A program made the position numbers and the translations under genes. A DNA stretch of 64,000 nucleotides from Alcanivoracaceae bacterium (GTDB lineage: Bacteria; Pseudomonadota; Gammaproteobacteria; Pseudomonadales; Alcanivoracaceae), in assembly GCA_023146255.1 (NCBI GenBank), contig JAGLCJ010000014.1:183441-247440 (forward strand), read 5' to 3'. Shown here one piece after another: positions 35,017 through 44,409 of this stretch (positions within the stretch are counted from its first letter, which is position 1; every line of letters begins with the position of its first letter). The notes below the pieces were generated by a model. The model had not been told where the DNA came from. It worked only from the letters and a program-made list of their open reading frames with translations, and did no database searches.

Positions 35017-37887
35017 GTGCCACAGAACAATAACAACAGCGTCAGTCACGGCAATCTGCTGTCCGAGCAGACGCGCCTGCTGTTCAGCGCCTTCCCGGTC
35101 ATGAATATTCTTGAGCCGGCCTGCGCGCTGGTGGTCATCTGGCTGTACTGGCAACCGCATTCACAACTCTCCCTGATCGGCTGGGGCGCCATGGTTGGCG
35201 GCATGGTGTTTCTGCGCATGGTCGCCAGCCAGTTGTTCCGCAACCTTGCCCCCGATATGCGTCGCCCGGACGGCTGGCGTTGGGTGGCGTTGTTGCTGGT
35301 GGCATTGAGTGGCGGCGTGTTTGGCTACGCCTCGGTGACCTTCAATCCCTCCGACACCCTGATGAGCGCCGACCTGCTGCCGTCCCAGGCGGTGTTCGCC
35401 GCCCTGTTAATCGGCCTGCTGGTGGTGGCGATGACCACCTATGCGATCTATCTGCCAGCGGTGGCCGCCTACCTGCTCTGCGCCGTGCTGCCCGGCGCCA
35501 TGAACATTGCCTTCAGTGGCGCCGATAACACCCTGATGCTGGCGGTGCTGCTGATCATCTTTGTGCTGTTCCTGCTGCTCGCCGCCACCGGCATGCACAG
35601 CTCGGCGATGGAAAGCCTGCGACTGCAGTTCAAGAATCTGGCACTGATTGATTACCTGGACCGGGCCCGCGGCGATGCCGAGTCGCTGAACGAAAAACTG
35701 ACCCGGGAAATTTTCGAGCGCAAGCAGGCCAAGCAACATTTGCAGGAGGCCAATGACCGTCTTGAAACCATGGTGCTGGAACGGACCCGGGCGCTGGAGG
35801 ATGCCAACCGCAGCATGTCCGCCACCAGCCAGCGGCTGCAGCTGGCACTGGATGCGTCAAACATTGGCCTGTGGGACTGGAACCTGCAGGCCAGCGATAC
35901 CTACCACTCGAATTTCGATCGTCTGCTCGGCTATGAGAAGCAACGCTTCAGCGGCTTTCTCAACGATCTTGAGCAGCTGGCGCACCCGGACGACTGGCCG
36001 AAAGTGAAGCGTGCCATGGTCGCCCACTTCAAGGGCCGCACGCCGCGCTATCACGCTGTCTATCGTCTGCGTCATGCCAACGGTGACTGGCGCTGGATTG
36101 AAGACGAAGGCCGGGTAGTGGAATGGAATAACGAAGGCCGCGCCGTGCGCATGATCGGCACCCGCCGCGACATTACCGACGGCAAGGAAGCGGAAGACCA
36201 GCTGCGTCTGGCCGCCACCGTATTCGAGAATGCCTCCGAAGCCATTCTGATTTTTGATACCACCTTCCGTTTCCTCGCCGTGAATGATTGCTTTACCCGC
36301 ATCGCCGGCTACACAGAGGAAGAGGTGCAAGGCCGAACCATGGCGGAGGTGTCGCCAGCCGGTGAAAGCAACACCTCGCTTTACAGTGAAGTGGCTCGCA
36401 CGGTTCATCGCGAAGGTTTCTGGCAAGGCGAACTGACCGAGCGACGCAAGACCGGCGAAAGCTACCCGGTGTGGATGCAGCTTAGCGCCGTGTATGACGA
36501 TGATGGCCATATCACCCATTACGTTGGCATGTTCACCGACCTGACTGCCCGCAAGGAAGCAGAGGAGAAGGTGCAGTTCCTGTCCAACTATGACCGTCTG
36601 ACGGGTCTGGCCAACCGCACCATGTTCCGCGAGAAGCTGCACAAGTCGCTGGCGCTGGCACGGCTGAATCGCGAGCGGGTGGCGCTGGTGTGCCTCGATC
36701 TCGACCGCTTCCGCCCGATCAATGATTCACTCGGTCACGAAATCGGCGACAAGCTGCTGCGCGCCACCGCCGAGCGTTTGCTTGCCATCGGTATCGATCA
36801 GAACAACTTCGCCCGGGTTGGCGGCGACGAATTCAATCTGGTCATCGACAACTACCGCAGTAGCGGTGAGCTGGAAGAGCTGTGTCAGGAAATGATTAAC
36901 GCCATGCGCAAGCCGTTCAATATCAACGGCCATGAGCTGCTGCTTGGCGTCAGCATCGGCATCAGCGTGTTCCCGGATAATGCCAAGGAAGCGCAGACCC
37001 TGATCAACCAGTCAGACCTTGCCGTGCATCAAGCCAAACGCATGGGCGGCAATAACTACCAGTTCTACCGCAGCGATATGCGGGCCGCATCGGTCGAGCA
37101 GCTGGCACTGGAAACCAGCCTGCGCAAGGCCATCTTCAAGAACGAGTTTGTGGTGTATTACCAGCCGAAAATTGACATTGCCAGCCGCCGCATCGACGGT
37201 GCCGAGGCACTGGTACGCTGGCAGCACCCGACCATGGGGCTTTTGCCGCCGAAGGATTTCATTCCGCTGGCGGAAGAAACCGGGTTGATCTCGGCGATCA
37301 GCGAGTGGGTGCTTGAGCGTGCCTGCCGTCAGGCCGCGCAGTGGCAAGCCAATGGCATGGAAATTCTGATTTCGGTCAACCTCTCCGCCCACCAGTTCCG
37401 AAAAGGCGATATCGTCGAGATCGTCGATCGCGTTCTCGATAACACCGGCCTGCCGCCACGCCTGCTGGAGCTGGAGCTGACCGAAAGCCTGATCATGGAA
37501 GACCTCGACAAGAACATTGAAATCCTGACAGCCCTGCGCAGCCGTGGTCTGGGCCTGTCGCTGGACGATTTCGGCACTGGCTATTCCTCCCTGAGTTACC
37601 TGAAGCGCTTCCCGGTGGACACGCTGAAGATCGATCGCTCCTTCATCGAAGAGCTGCACATCAGTCAGGATGATGCCGCCATTACCCAGGCCATCATCGA
37701 CATGGCGCACAGCATGAACATGAAGGTGGTGGCCGAGGGGGTCGAAGAAGAAGCGCAGCTGAGCATGCTACAGGACATGGGCTGCGATTCGATTCAGGGT
37801 TACCTCATCAGCAGACCGGTACCGGAGCCGGACTTCATTGCGCTGGTGCGCAATCAACCCCCCCAGGCCAGCGAGAAAGCGCTGTAA
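35017..37887 (+). CDS. Membrane PAS-PAS-GGDEF-EAL cyclic-di-GMP protein
   Basis: A 956-residue signalling protein. About five to six membrane helices (residues 25-200) come first, then a coiled coil (DAESLNEKLTREIFERKQAK), PAS/PAC at about 275-390, PAS at about 395-520, GGDEF (GGDEF itself intact, near residue 605) and EAL (GAEALVRWQHP near residue 730). The EAL domain keeps NLSAHQF, ELTESLIME, DDFGTGYSSLSYL, DRSFI and EGVEEEAQ, so phosphodiesterase activity is likely. The inhibitory RxxD site is replaced (IDQN), so product inhibition of any cyclase activity is not expected. The GTG start follows AGAGGA. Confidence 0.9.
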   Translation: MPQNNNNSVSHGNLLSEQTRLLFSAFPVMNILEPACALVVIWLYWQPHSQLSLIGWGAMVGGMVFLRMVASQLFRNLAPDMRRPDGWRWVALLLVALSGGVFGYASVTFNPSDTLMSADLLPSQAVFAALLIGLLVVAMTTYAIYLPAVAAYLLCAVLPGAMNIAFSGADNTLMLAVLLIIFVLFLLLAATGMHSSAMESLRLQFKNLALIDYLDRARGDAESLNEKLTREIFERKQAKQHLQEANDRLETMVLERTRALEDANRSMSATSQRLQLALDASNIGLWDWNLQASDTYHSNFDRLLGYEKQRFSGFLNDLEQLAHPDDWPKVKRAMVAHFKGRTPRYHAVYRLRHANGDWRWIEDEGRVVEWNNEGRAVRMIGTRRDITDGKEAEDQLRLAATVFENASEAILIFDTTFRFLAVNDCFTRIAGYTEEEVQGRTMAEVSPAGESNTSLYSEVARTVHREGFWQGELTERRKTGESYPVWMQLSAVYDDDGHITHYVGMFTDLTARKEAEEKVQFLSNYDRLTGLANRTMFREKLHKSLALARLNRERVALVCLDLDRFRPINDSLGHEIGDKLLRATAERLLAIGIDQNNFARVGGDEFNLVIDNYRSSGELEELCQEMINAMRKPFNINGHELLLGVSIGISVFPDNAKEAQTLINQSDLAVHQAKRMGGNNYQFYRSDMRAASVEQLALETSLRKAIFKNEFVVYYQPKIDIASRRIDGAEALVRWQHPTMGLLPPKDFIPLAEETGLISAISEWVLERACRQAAQWQANGMEILISVNLSAHQFRKGDIVEIVDRVLDNTGLPPRLLELELTESLIMEDLDKNIEILTALRSRGLGLSLDDFGTGYSSLSYLKRFPVDTLKIDRSFIEELHISQDDAAITQAIIDMAHSMNMKVVAEGVEEEAQLSMLQDMGCDSIQGYLISRPVPEPDFIALVRNQPPQASEKAL

Positions 37888-37911
37888 GCCCAGCGCTGGC
37901 GAGCATTTTTT
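37867..37911 (+). terminator. Possible terminator after the EAL gene
   Basis: GCCAGCG (37867-37873, inside the last codons) pairs with CGCTGGC (37894-37900), followed by GAGCATTTTTTC. The stem is short and the loop large, so this is only a moderate call. Confidence 0.5.
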
Positions 37912-38017
37912 CACACCCGATCTGAACATATGTGATATTGTCCCGGGCATCTTTTGATGTCGGGAATCACCACTACAGGAGTATGGACGCGGCCCGTTTG
38001 CCAGCCGCCTTGCTGCC

Positions 38018-39247
38018 ATGGATTTGCCCAGCATAGTTTTCCTCGGCGCCTCGCTGCTGTTCGTCAGCGCCCCGGCACTTCGTCTTGTTTACTTGAAGCC
38101 CTGGCATATTGCGGCCCTGGCGACAGGGACTCTGGCCGTATTTGGCCAGTTGGAGACGGAGCGCGTGCTGTACGTGGCGCAGCGACTGTCCCCTGCGCTG
38201 GTAAGTATCGCCGCGCTAATGGTGCTTAGCGCCGTGGTTTCGCAATCCGGTCTTCTGCAACGCAGCTTTCTCCTGCTTATTCGTAACCCCCGGCCCAGTG
38301 CCGTTTCGGTGTTCAACCTGACCTTCGTAATGACCTGCGTGGTTTCGGCCCTGCTGTCCAACGATCTGGCCATTCTGATGCTGACGCCATCGATCGTCGT
38401 TTATGCCCGCACTCATTTTCCTGACAACCGGCCGGTTCTGATTGCGCTGGTGTTCGCGGTGTTTACCGCCACCGGCGTCGCGCCTTTGCCCACCTCTAAC
38501 CCGATGAACCTGATTTTTGTCTGGCAGTTCGATATCCCCCTGCAAGACTATGTTGCCGCCATGGGCCCGGTATCGCTTTTGATCTGGCTGATTTCCTGGT
38601 GCACGGTGCGATTGATATTCCACAAATCTCTTCAATCGCATGCCTCACAGGAGAGCGAGCGCACGCCGTTGTCCTTGTTCGAGAAGCAGCTTGCCGTACT
38701 GGTGGTGTGTCAGGCAGCTGCCTATATGGCGGGCAGCCGGATTGGTATCCCGATATGGGTGGTCTGCATTGTTTTCGCATGCATGGCGCTGGCGCTGTCG
38801 CGCAAACATCTTCCCATCCGCAGCCTCGTGGCGACCGTCGACAAGGAAAGCATTCTGTTTCTGGGCTTTATCCACCTGTTCACTGCGGGGCTGGGTAACA
38901 GCCAGGTATCAAATATTCTGGAACAGCTCTATGGCAGTGGCTCGCTGATGGTCACCGCACTTGTCTCTGCGCTGGGCTCGGCGATGATCAACAACCATCC
39001 GATGGCGGCACTCAGTCTTAGCGCGCTCGATCAACTTGATGCATCACACCAGCAAGCGCTCGCGGCACTGATTGGTGGCGACATCGGCCCTCGCCTGCTG
39101 GTGACCGGATCACTGGCCGGCGTACTGTGGATGTCCTCTCTTCAAGCCAATAACGTCAAGGTGAGTCACTACGAATTCTTCCGCGTTGGGCTGGCAACCG
39201 CACTGCCGCCGATTGTCGCCGGCACGCTGCTGCTGGGGTGGCTGTAG
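38018..39247 (+). CDS. ArsB/NhaD-like ion transporter
   Basis: A 409-residue inner-membrane protein with about ten helices. Two half-repeats carry SNDLAILMLTPSIV and, in the second half, NNHPMAALSLSAL; the helix break PLPTSNPMNLIF is typical of the ion-transporter (ArsB/NhaD/CitMHS) superfamily. A genuine arsenite pump function cannot be inferred; Na+/H+ exchange or carboxylate transport is as likely. It is not linked to the ars operon, which already has acr3. Convergent with mgtE, only four bases apart. Confidence 0.75.
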   Translation: MDLPSIVFLGASLLFVSAPALRLVYLKPWHIAALATGTLAVFGQLETERVLYVAQRLSPALVSIAALMVLSAVVSQSGLLQRSFLLLIRNPRPSAVSVFNLTFVMTCVVSALLSNDLAILMLTPSIVVYARTHFPDNRPVLIALVFAVFTATGVAPLPTSNPMNLIFVWQFDIPLQDYVAAMGPVSLLIWLISWCTVRLIFHKSLQSHASQESERTPLSLFEKQLAVLVVCQAAAYMAGSRIGIPIWVVCIVFACMALALSRKHLPIRSLVATVDKESILFLGFIHLFTAGLGNSQVSNILEQLYGSGSLMVTALVSALGSAMINNHPMAALSLSALDQLDASHQQALAALIGGDIGPRLLVTGSLAGVLWMSSLQANNVKVSHYEFFRVGLATALPPIVAGTLLLGWL

Positions 39248-39251
39248 ATTC

Positions 39252-40598
39252 TCAGACGAAAAGCAATGTACTGGCGATGGCGAAGTAGATCAGCACACCG
39301 CTGACGTCGGCAATGGTGGTAATCAGTGGCGTGCTCGCCGTTGCCGGATCAAACTTGAACCGCACTAATGCAAGTGGCAACACCATCCCGATCAGACTGC
39401 CAATCATCACCACCAGCATCATGGTCAGCGATACCACCAGCGCGATATCAAACCCGGCTCGCAAAAAACCCACCGCCATAACTGCTGCAGACATGGTCAG
39501 CCCCAAGGCACCGGCCACCAGAATCTCTCGCCCGAGAAGTTTCAGGGCATCGCGCCCGGAAACATCGCCGGTAGCCAGACCACGCACCATCAGCGTGGCG
39601 GACTGGGCACCGGCATTGCCGGCACTGGCCACCAGAAGTGGCAAGAAAAACAGCAGCGCCAGATTGGCAGCAATCACATCTTCAAAAAAGGCGATGCCGG
39701 CACCGGTAAAGATGTTGGCAAATACCAGCACCACCAGCCAGCCAACCCGTTTGCGATACAGCTCGTTGATACTGGCATCGCGCAGCGTGGTTTCCAGTCG
39801 CCCAACCGTGGCGCCCTTGTGCATGTCCTCGGTGGCCTCCGCTTCGGCCACATCCATGGCGTCGTCGTAGGTCACGATGCCAACCAGCGTTTCGTCATGA
39901 TTGACGATCGGCAAAGCAATCAGGTCGTAACGGGAAATCAGTTTTGCGACTTCTTCCTGCTCGGCGTCGACATCGGCGCAGACAATGTCACGCAGCATCA
40001 GCTCATCAATCAGCTGATGTGGCAGCGCCAGAATCAGCTCTTTCAGCGACACCGTGCCAAGCAGCCGGTGATCGGCATCCACCACGTAGACCTGGTAAAT
40101 GGTTTCCTTGTCCGGCGCGGTATTGCGTAACACATCCAGCGCCTCGGCAACCCGTGTACCGGAAGCAATGCTGGCGTAATCCGAGGTCATGATGGCGCCA
40201 GCGCTGCCTTCCTTGTAGCTGGCCAGTCGGCGCAGATCCTCGCGCTCTTCACGGGCAAGGCGCTTGAACAGCGCATGTCGTACCGTCTCGTCCAGTTGCT
40301 TGACGAGGTCAGCACGTTCATCCGAGGGCATTTCGGTGACCAGCTCGGTCAACGCGCCGGTGGAGAGTCGCGCAGCAATATCAGTCTGGGTAGTGATCGG
40401 CAGGTAGCCGAAGGTGTCAGCACGTCGCTCCAGCTCAAGCGACATCAGCAAAGGAATATCCAGCGCCTGCTCCGACAGTGCGCCGATCAGATCAGCGATA
40501 TCCGCCGGATTCAGCTCGGCAATCAGACGCTGAACCGAATCCTGGTCGCCTTCGCGGAGGGCGACCGGCAAACCGGCCATCAGCACGTCACTGACCAT
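39252..40598 (-). CDS. mgtE: Magnesium transporter MgtE
   Basis: A 448-residue Mg2+ channel. The MgtE N domain (residues 1-130) and two CBS domains (about 135-255: YASIASGTRVAEALDVL; ALPIVNHDETLVGIVTYDD) sense cytoplasmic Mg2+. Five C-terminal helices form the pore (GNAGAQSATLMVRGLATG contains the ion site). I choose the ATG at 40598, preceded by GAGGAGGTGCCC. It lies 42 bp after glmS in the same direction and may be partly co-transcribed. Confidence 0.93.
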   Translation of the reverse strand: MVSDVLMAGLPVALREGDQDSVQRLIAELNPADIADLIGALSEQALDIPLLMSLELERRADTFGYLPITTQTDIAARLSTGALTELVTEMPSDERADLVKQLDETVRHALFKRLAREEREDLRRLASYKEGSAGAIMTSDYASIASGTRVAEALDVLRNTAPDKETIYQVYVVDADHRLLGTVSLKELILALPHQLIDELMLRDIVCADVDAEQEEVAKLISRYDLIALPIVNHDETLVGIVTYDDAMDVAEAEATEDMHKGATVGRLETTLRDASINELYRKRVGWLVVLVFANIFTGAGIAFFEDVIAANLALLFFLPLLVASAGNAGAQSATLMVRGLATGDVSGRDALKLLGREILVAGALGLTMSAAVMAVGFLRAGFDIALVVSLTMMLVVMIGSLIGMVLPLALVRFKFDPATASTPLITTIADVSGVLIYFAIASTLLFV

Positions 40599-40640
40599 GG
40601 GCACCTCCTCTCAAGAACGCCAGACGCTGGCCGTTTAACG

Positions 40641-42473
40641 TTACTCGACGGTGACGGATTTAGCGAGGTTGCGCGGCTGATCCACATCGGTACCACGCAT
40701 CACCGCAACGTGATAGCTGAGTAGCTGCAGCGGAACGGTATAGACCATCGGAATCAGGATCTCCGGCATCGGCGGCATTGCCAGCACACTAATGCCAGGC
40801 TCGTCACGAACACCAGCCTGACGATCAGCGAAGACAAACAGCTCACCACCCCGTGCCCGCACTTCCTGCAGATTAGACTTCAGCTTTTCCAGCAGGTCAT
40901 CGTTCGGCGCCACTGCCACCACCGGCATCTCGGCGTCGACCAGCGCCAACGGGCCATGCTTGAGTTCGCCGGCGGGGTAAGCTTCGGCATGAATATAGGA
41001 AATTTCCTTGAGCTTCAGCGCGCCTTCCAGCGCCACCGGATACTGTGGGCCGCGACCGAGGAACAGGGTGTGCTGCTTCTCGACAAAATGGGTCGACAGT
41101 TCCTGAATGCGACCATCAAGTTGCAGCACCTGTTCGATCAGGCTCGGCAACTGACGCAGGGCCGTGATGTGCGCCTCCATTTGCGCATCACTGAGCCGGC
41201 CTTTGACTCGCGCGGTAGCGAGCACCAGCAGCAGCAAGCCAACCAGCTGAGTGGTGAAAGCCTTGGTGGATGCCACGCCGATTTCCGGGCCGGCACGGGT
41301 CAGCAGCGACAGCTCGGATTCGCGTACCAGCGAAGACGAATCGACATTGCATACGGCGAAGCGGGCCAGATAATTTTCCTGCCGTGAAGCACGCAGCGCC
41401 GCCAGCGTATCGGCAGTTTCACCGGACTGGGAAATGGTCAGCAGCAGGGTGTTGTTCGGCACCACATGCTTGCGGTAACGAAATTCACTGGCGACTTCGA
41501 CCTGGCAGGCGACCCCGGCGATGGCTTCCATCCAGTAGCGGGCGACCATGCCGGCATGCGACGAGGTACCACAGGCAACGATCTGCACCTGCTCAACCTG
41601 GCTCAGCAGCTCTCGTGCATTACTGCCGAAGCTGGCCAGTAGCTCTGCTTCATTGCCGATCCGACCTTCCAGCGTTTTCTGCACCGCCACAGGCTGTTCG
41701 AAAATTTCCTTGAGCATGTAGTGGCGATACTCGCCCTTTTCGGCATCCTCGTGACTGCCGTCAAATTCATGCACGGCGCGCTCAACTGACTTGCCGCTGC
41801 GATCGCTGATTGATACTGATTGACGGGAGACCTCGGCAACATCGCCTTCCTCGAGGAAGATAAAACGGGTGGTCACTGGCAGCAGCGCCAGCTGGTCAGA
41901 GGCAATAAAGTTTTCACCGATGCCCAGACCAATCACCAGCGGGCTGCCGGAGCGCACCACCATCAACCGATCCGGTTGATCGACAGTCATCACCGCCAAC
42001 GCGTAGGCGCCATGCAACCGCTGCACTGCCGCCCTCAGGGCGCCGGCAAGATCATTGCCGCTGCGCAGGGCACGATGGATCAAGTGGACAATCACTTCGG
42101 TGTCGGTATCCGAATCAAAGCTGTAGCCGTCAGCCTCCAGCTCGATACGCAGTTCCTGAAAATTTTCGATGATGCCGTTATGCACCAGCGCAATATCATC
42201 GCCAGACATATGCGGATGAGCATTACGCTCCACCGGCTTGCCATGGGTGGCCCAGCGGGTATGGGCGATACCTGCCTGACCGCTAATGCCACTGCTCAAC
42301 AGCGCATCTTCCAGACCCTGTACCTTGCCTTCCCGACGCAGACGGGCGATAGCGCCATTTTCTATCAAAGCCAGACCGGCGGAATCGTAACCGCGATACT
42401 CCAGCCGTTTCAGGCCGGCAATCAGAATCTGGCTGACATTACGCTCGGCAACTGCGCCAACAATTCCACACAT
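40641..42473 (-). CDS. glmS: Glutamine-fructose-6-phosphate aminotransferase
   Basis: Makes glucosamine-6-phosphate for cell-wall synthesis (610 residues). The N-terminal glutaminase has Cys2 as nucleophile (MCGIVGAV) and RWATHG; two SIS domains follow (ACGTSSHAG near residue 300, FLGRGPQYP near residue 475), ending KSVTVE. It begins three bases after the glmU stop, so both enzymes are produced together. No glmS ribozyme is visible, as expected in proteobacteria. Confidence 0.97.
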   Translation of the reverse strand: MCGIVGAVAERNVSQILIAGLKRLEYRGYDSAGLALIENGAIARLRREGKVQGLEDALLSSGISGQAGIAHTRWATHGKPVERNAHPHMSGDDIALVHNGIIENFQELRIELEADGYSFDSDTDTEVIVHLIHRALRSGNDLAGALRAAVQRLHGAYALAVMTVDQPDRLMVVRSGSPLVIGLGIGENFIASDQLALLPVTTRFIFLEEGDVAEVSRQSVSISDRSGKSVERAVHEFDGSHEDAEKGEYRHYMLKEIFEQPVAVQKTLEGRIGNEAELLASFGSNARELLSQVEQVQIVACGTSSHAGMVARYWMEAIAGVACQVEVASEFRYRKHVVPNNTLLLTISQSGETADTLAALRASRQENYLARFAVCNVDSSSLVRESELSLLTRAGPEIGVASTKAFTTQLVGLLLLVLATARVKGRLSDAQMEAHITALRQLPSLIEQVLQLDGRIQELSTHFVEKQHTLFLGRGPQYPVALEGALKLKEISYIHAEAYPAGELKHGPLALVDAEMPVVAVAPNDDLLEKLKSNLQEVRARGGELFVFADRQAGVRDEPGISVLAMPPMPEILIPMVYTVPLQLLSYHVAVMRGTDVDQPRNLAKSVTVE

Positions 42474-42476
42474 GGT

Positions 42477-43838
42477 TCAATCCTTTTTCTTCGGCCGTTG
42501 CCAGCCGGCGATATTGCGTTGTTTGCTGCGGCCCACGCCAAGATGCGCATCCGGCACATCGGCGGTGATCACACTACCAGCGCCGACCGTGGCGCCAGCA
42601 CCGATGTTAACCGGCGCTACCAAAGCCGAGTTCGAACCGATAAAGGCGTTGTCACCGATCACGGTTTTCGACTTGTTTACGCCGTCATAGTTACAGGTGA
42701 TGGTGCCGGCACCGATATTGCTGTGCGCGCCGATCTCGGCATCGCCCAGATAACTCAGATGATTGGCCTTGGCGCCTTCGCCAAGGCGGGCGTTCTTGGT
42801 TTCAACAAAGTTACCGATGCGGGCATGATCGGCCAGTTGCGTGCCGGGACGCAGTCGGGCGAACGGACCAACATGACAGCTGGCGCCAATGACCGCACCA
42901 TCAATCACCGAGTTCGCTTCGATCACGGTATCGGCGGCAATCCGGGCATTGCGAATCACACAGTTCGGGCCAATGCTGACGCGATCACCCAGCGTTACCT
43001 CACCGATCAGCACGGTGTTGATATCCAGCACGATGTCGGTGCCACACTGCAAGGTGCCGCGCACATCCAGGCGGGTCGGATCCAGTACGGTGACACCGGC
43101 ACGCATCAACGCTTCTGCCTGCACACGCTGATAGATGCGCTCCAGTCGCGCCAGTTGCACGCGATCATTGACCCCATCCACTTCCCAGCCATGGGCCGGC
43201 TGCATGGTGTCGATAGTCAGGCCAGCCTGCACTGCCATGCCGATCACATCGGTCAGGTAGTATTCGCCCTGGGCGTTGTTGCTTTTCAGCTTCGGCAACA
43301 CCTCGGCAAGAAACGCGCGCGGGCACGCCAGAATGCCGGTGTTGATTTCATCCACCGCCAGCTCGGCATCGTTGGCATCTTTCTGCTCAACGATGCGCTG
43401 CACCTGGCCATCGGCATCGCGAATAATGCGGCCATAGCCGGTCGGGTTGTCCATGTTCAAGGTCATCAGCGCGATGGTGTCGGCGTTGGCGCGGGCGACG
43501 AATTCACGCAGGGTGTCGGGGCGGATCAGCGGCACGTCACCGTACAGAATCAGCACCACATCTTCGCTGACAAACGGCATCGCCTGAGCGACGGCATGGC
43601 CGGTGCCCAGCTGCTCCGCCTGCAGCGCCCAGTTCAGTGACTGCGCACTCAGCGCCTCGCGAACATGTTCGCCGCCATGGCCATACACAACGGTAATCGA
43701 CTGCGGCGCCAGCGCACGGGCGGCATCGACCACATGGCTGACCATCGGTTTGCCGGCGATCGGGTGCAGCACCTTCGGCAATGCCGATTTCATCCGGGTG
43801 CCTTTACCGGCGGCGAGAATCACTGTTGCAAGCGTCAT
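42477..43838 (-). CDS. glmU: Bifunctional GlcNAc-1-P uridylyltransferase / GlcN-1-P acetyltransferase
   Basis: Makes UDP-GlcNAc (453 residues). The uridylyltransferase half starts LAAGKGTRMKSALPKVLH (residues about 9-26) and has YGDVPLIRPDTL. The acyltransferase half is a left-handed beta helix of hexapeptide repeats (IGPNCVI, EIGAHSNIGAG, TITCNYDG). Start ATG 43838 matches the family; an upstream in-frame ATG at 43877 adds a meaningless tail and lies in the terminator. Confidence 0.96.
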   Translation of the reverse strand: MTLATVILAAGKGTRMKSALPKVLHPIAGKPMVSHVVDAARALAPQSITVVYGHGGEHVREALSAQSLNWALQAEQLGTGHAVAQAMPFVSEDVVLILYGDVPLIRPDTLREFVARANADTIALMTLNMDNPTGYGRIIRDADGQVQRIVEQKDANDAELAVDEINTGILACPRAFLAEVLPKLKSNNAQGEYYLTDVIGMAVQAGLTIDTMQPAHGWEVDGVNDRVQLARLERIYQRVQAEALMRAGVTVLDPTRLDVRGTLQCGTDIVLDINTVLIGEVTLGDRVSIGPNCVIRNARIAADTVIEANSVIDGAVIGASCHVGPFARLRPGTQLADHARIGNFVETKNARLGEGAKANHLSYLGDAEIGAHSNIGAGTITCNYDGVNKSKTVIGDNAFIGSNSALVAPVNIGAGATVGAGSVITADVPDAHLGVGRSKQRNIAGWQRPKKKD

Positions 43839-43875
43839 GGTTCCTGTCCCTGCCAATGAGCCCTGAGCGTAAAGC

Positions 43876-43908
43876 AAAAAGGGGCAGCTTCGCAGCTACC
43901 CCTTTTTT
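43876..43908 (-). terminator. Terminator between atpC and glmU
   Basis: On the minus strand GGGGTAGCTG-CGA-AGCTGCCCC is followed by TTTTT. The plus-strand reading is nearly the same with TTTTTT, so it may work both ways. It ends the atp operon 24 bp after atpC. Confidence 0.92.
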
Positions 43909-43931
43909 GCCAACAAGCAATCCGGGCAAAA

Positions 43932-44375
43932 TCAGCCGCGGCTGCCTGTACCGCCATACTTCTTCTTCAATTGTTCAATGGTGCGCAACTGGGCCACTGC
44001 TTCGGCCAACTGGGCGGCCGCGCGCGAGTAGTCCATCTCCGAGTGCTGGCCTTCCAGCGCCTCTTTGGCGAGCTGCTTGGCGCTTTCCGCAGCCGCTGCG
44101 TCCATGTCCTCTGCCCGCACCGCAGTGTCGGCCAGAATGGTGACGATGTCCGGCTGCACTTCAAGGAAGCCGCCAGTCACATAGTACAGCTCTTCATCTT
44201 CACCGACCTTACGGACGATGCGCACCGGGCCCGGCTTGAGCCGCGTCAGCAGCGGCGCATGCCCGGGCAGGATGCCGAGGTCGCCCTCGACACCGGCGGC
44301 GACGATCATCTCGACGCTGCCGGAGTAGAGCTGCTGCTCGGCACTCACGATGTCACAATGCATGGTCTTGGCCAT
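43932..44375 (-). CDS. atpC: ATP synthase epsilon subunit
   Basis: Central-stalk subunit of F1 (147 residues). Beta-sandwich N-terminus (HCDIVSAEQQLYSGSVEMI, GDLGILPGHAPLLT) and C-terminal helical hairpin (about 90-135). The tail KKYGGTGSRG is slightly longer than in E. coli. Last gene of the operon, 34 bp after atpD. Confidence 0.97.
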   Translation of the reverse strand: MAKTMHCDIVSAEQQLYSGSVEMIVAAGVEGDLGILPGHAPLLTRLKPGPVRIVRKVGEDEELYYVTGGFLEVQPDIVTILADTAVRAEDMDAAAAESAKQLAKEALEGQHSEMDYSRAAAQLAEAVAQLRTIEQLKKKYGGTGSRG

Positions 44376-44409
44376 TCCGCTGCTCCCGGAGTCGTATTAC
44401 TCAATCCAA

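Noticed and set aside
38018..39247. Second arsenite pump (ArsB) for the ars operon
   Set aside because: It is 21 kb from ars and superfamily motifs alone do not indicate arsenic; Acr3 already fills that role.
41820..43640. 606-codon open frame opposite glmS/glmU
   Set aside because: Antisense shadow; glmS and glmU are beyond doubt on the other strand.
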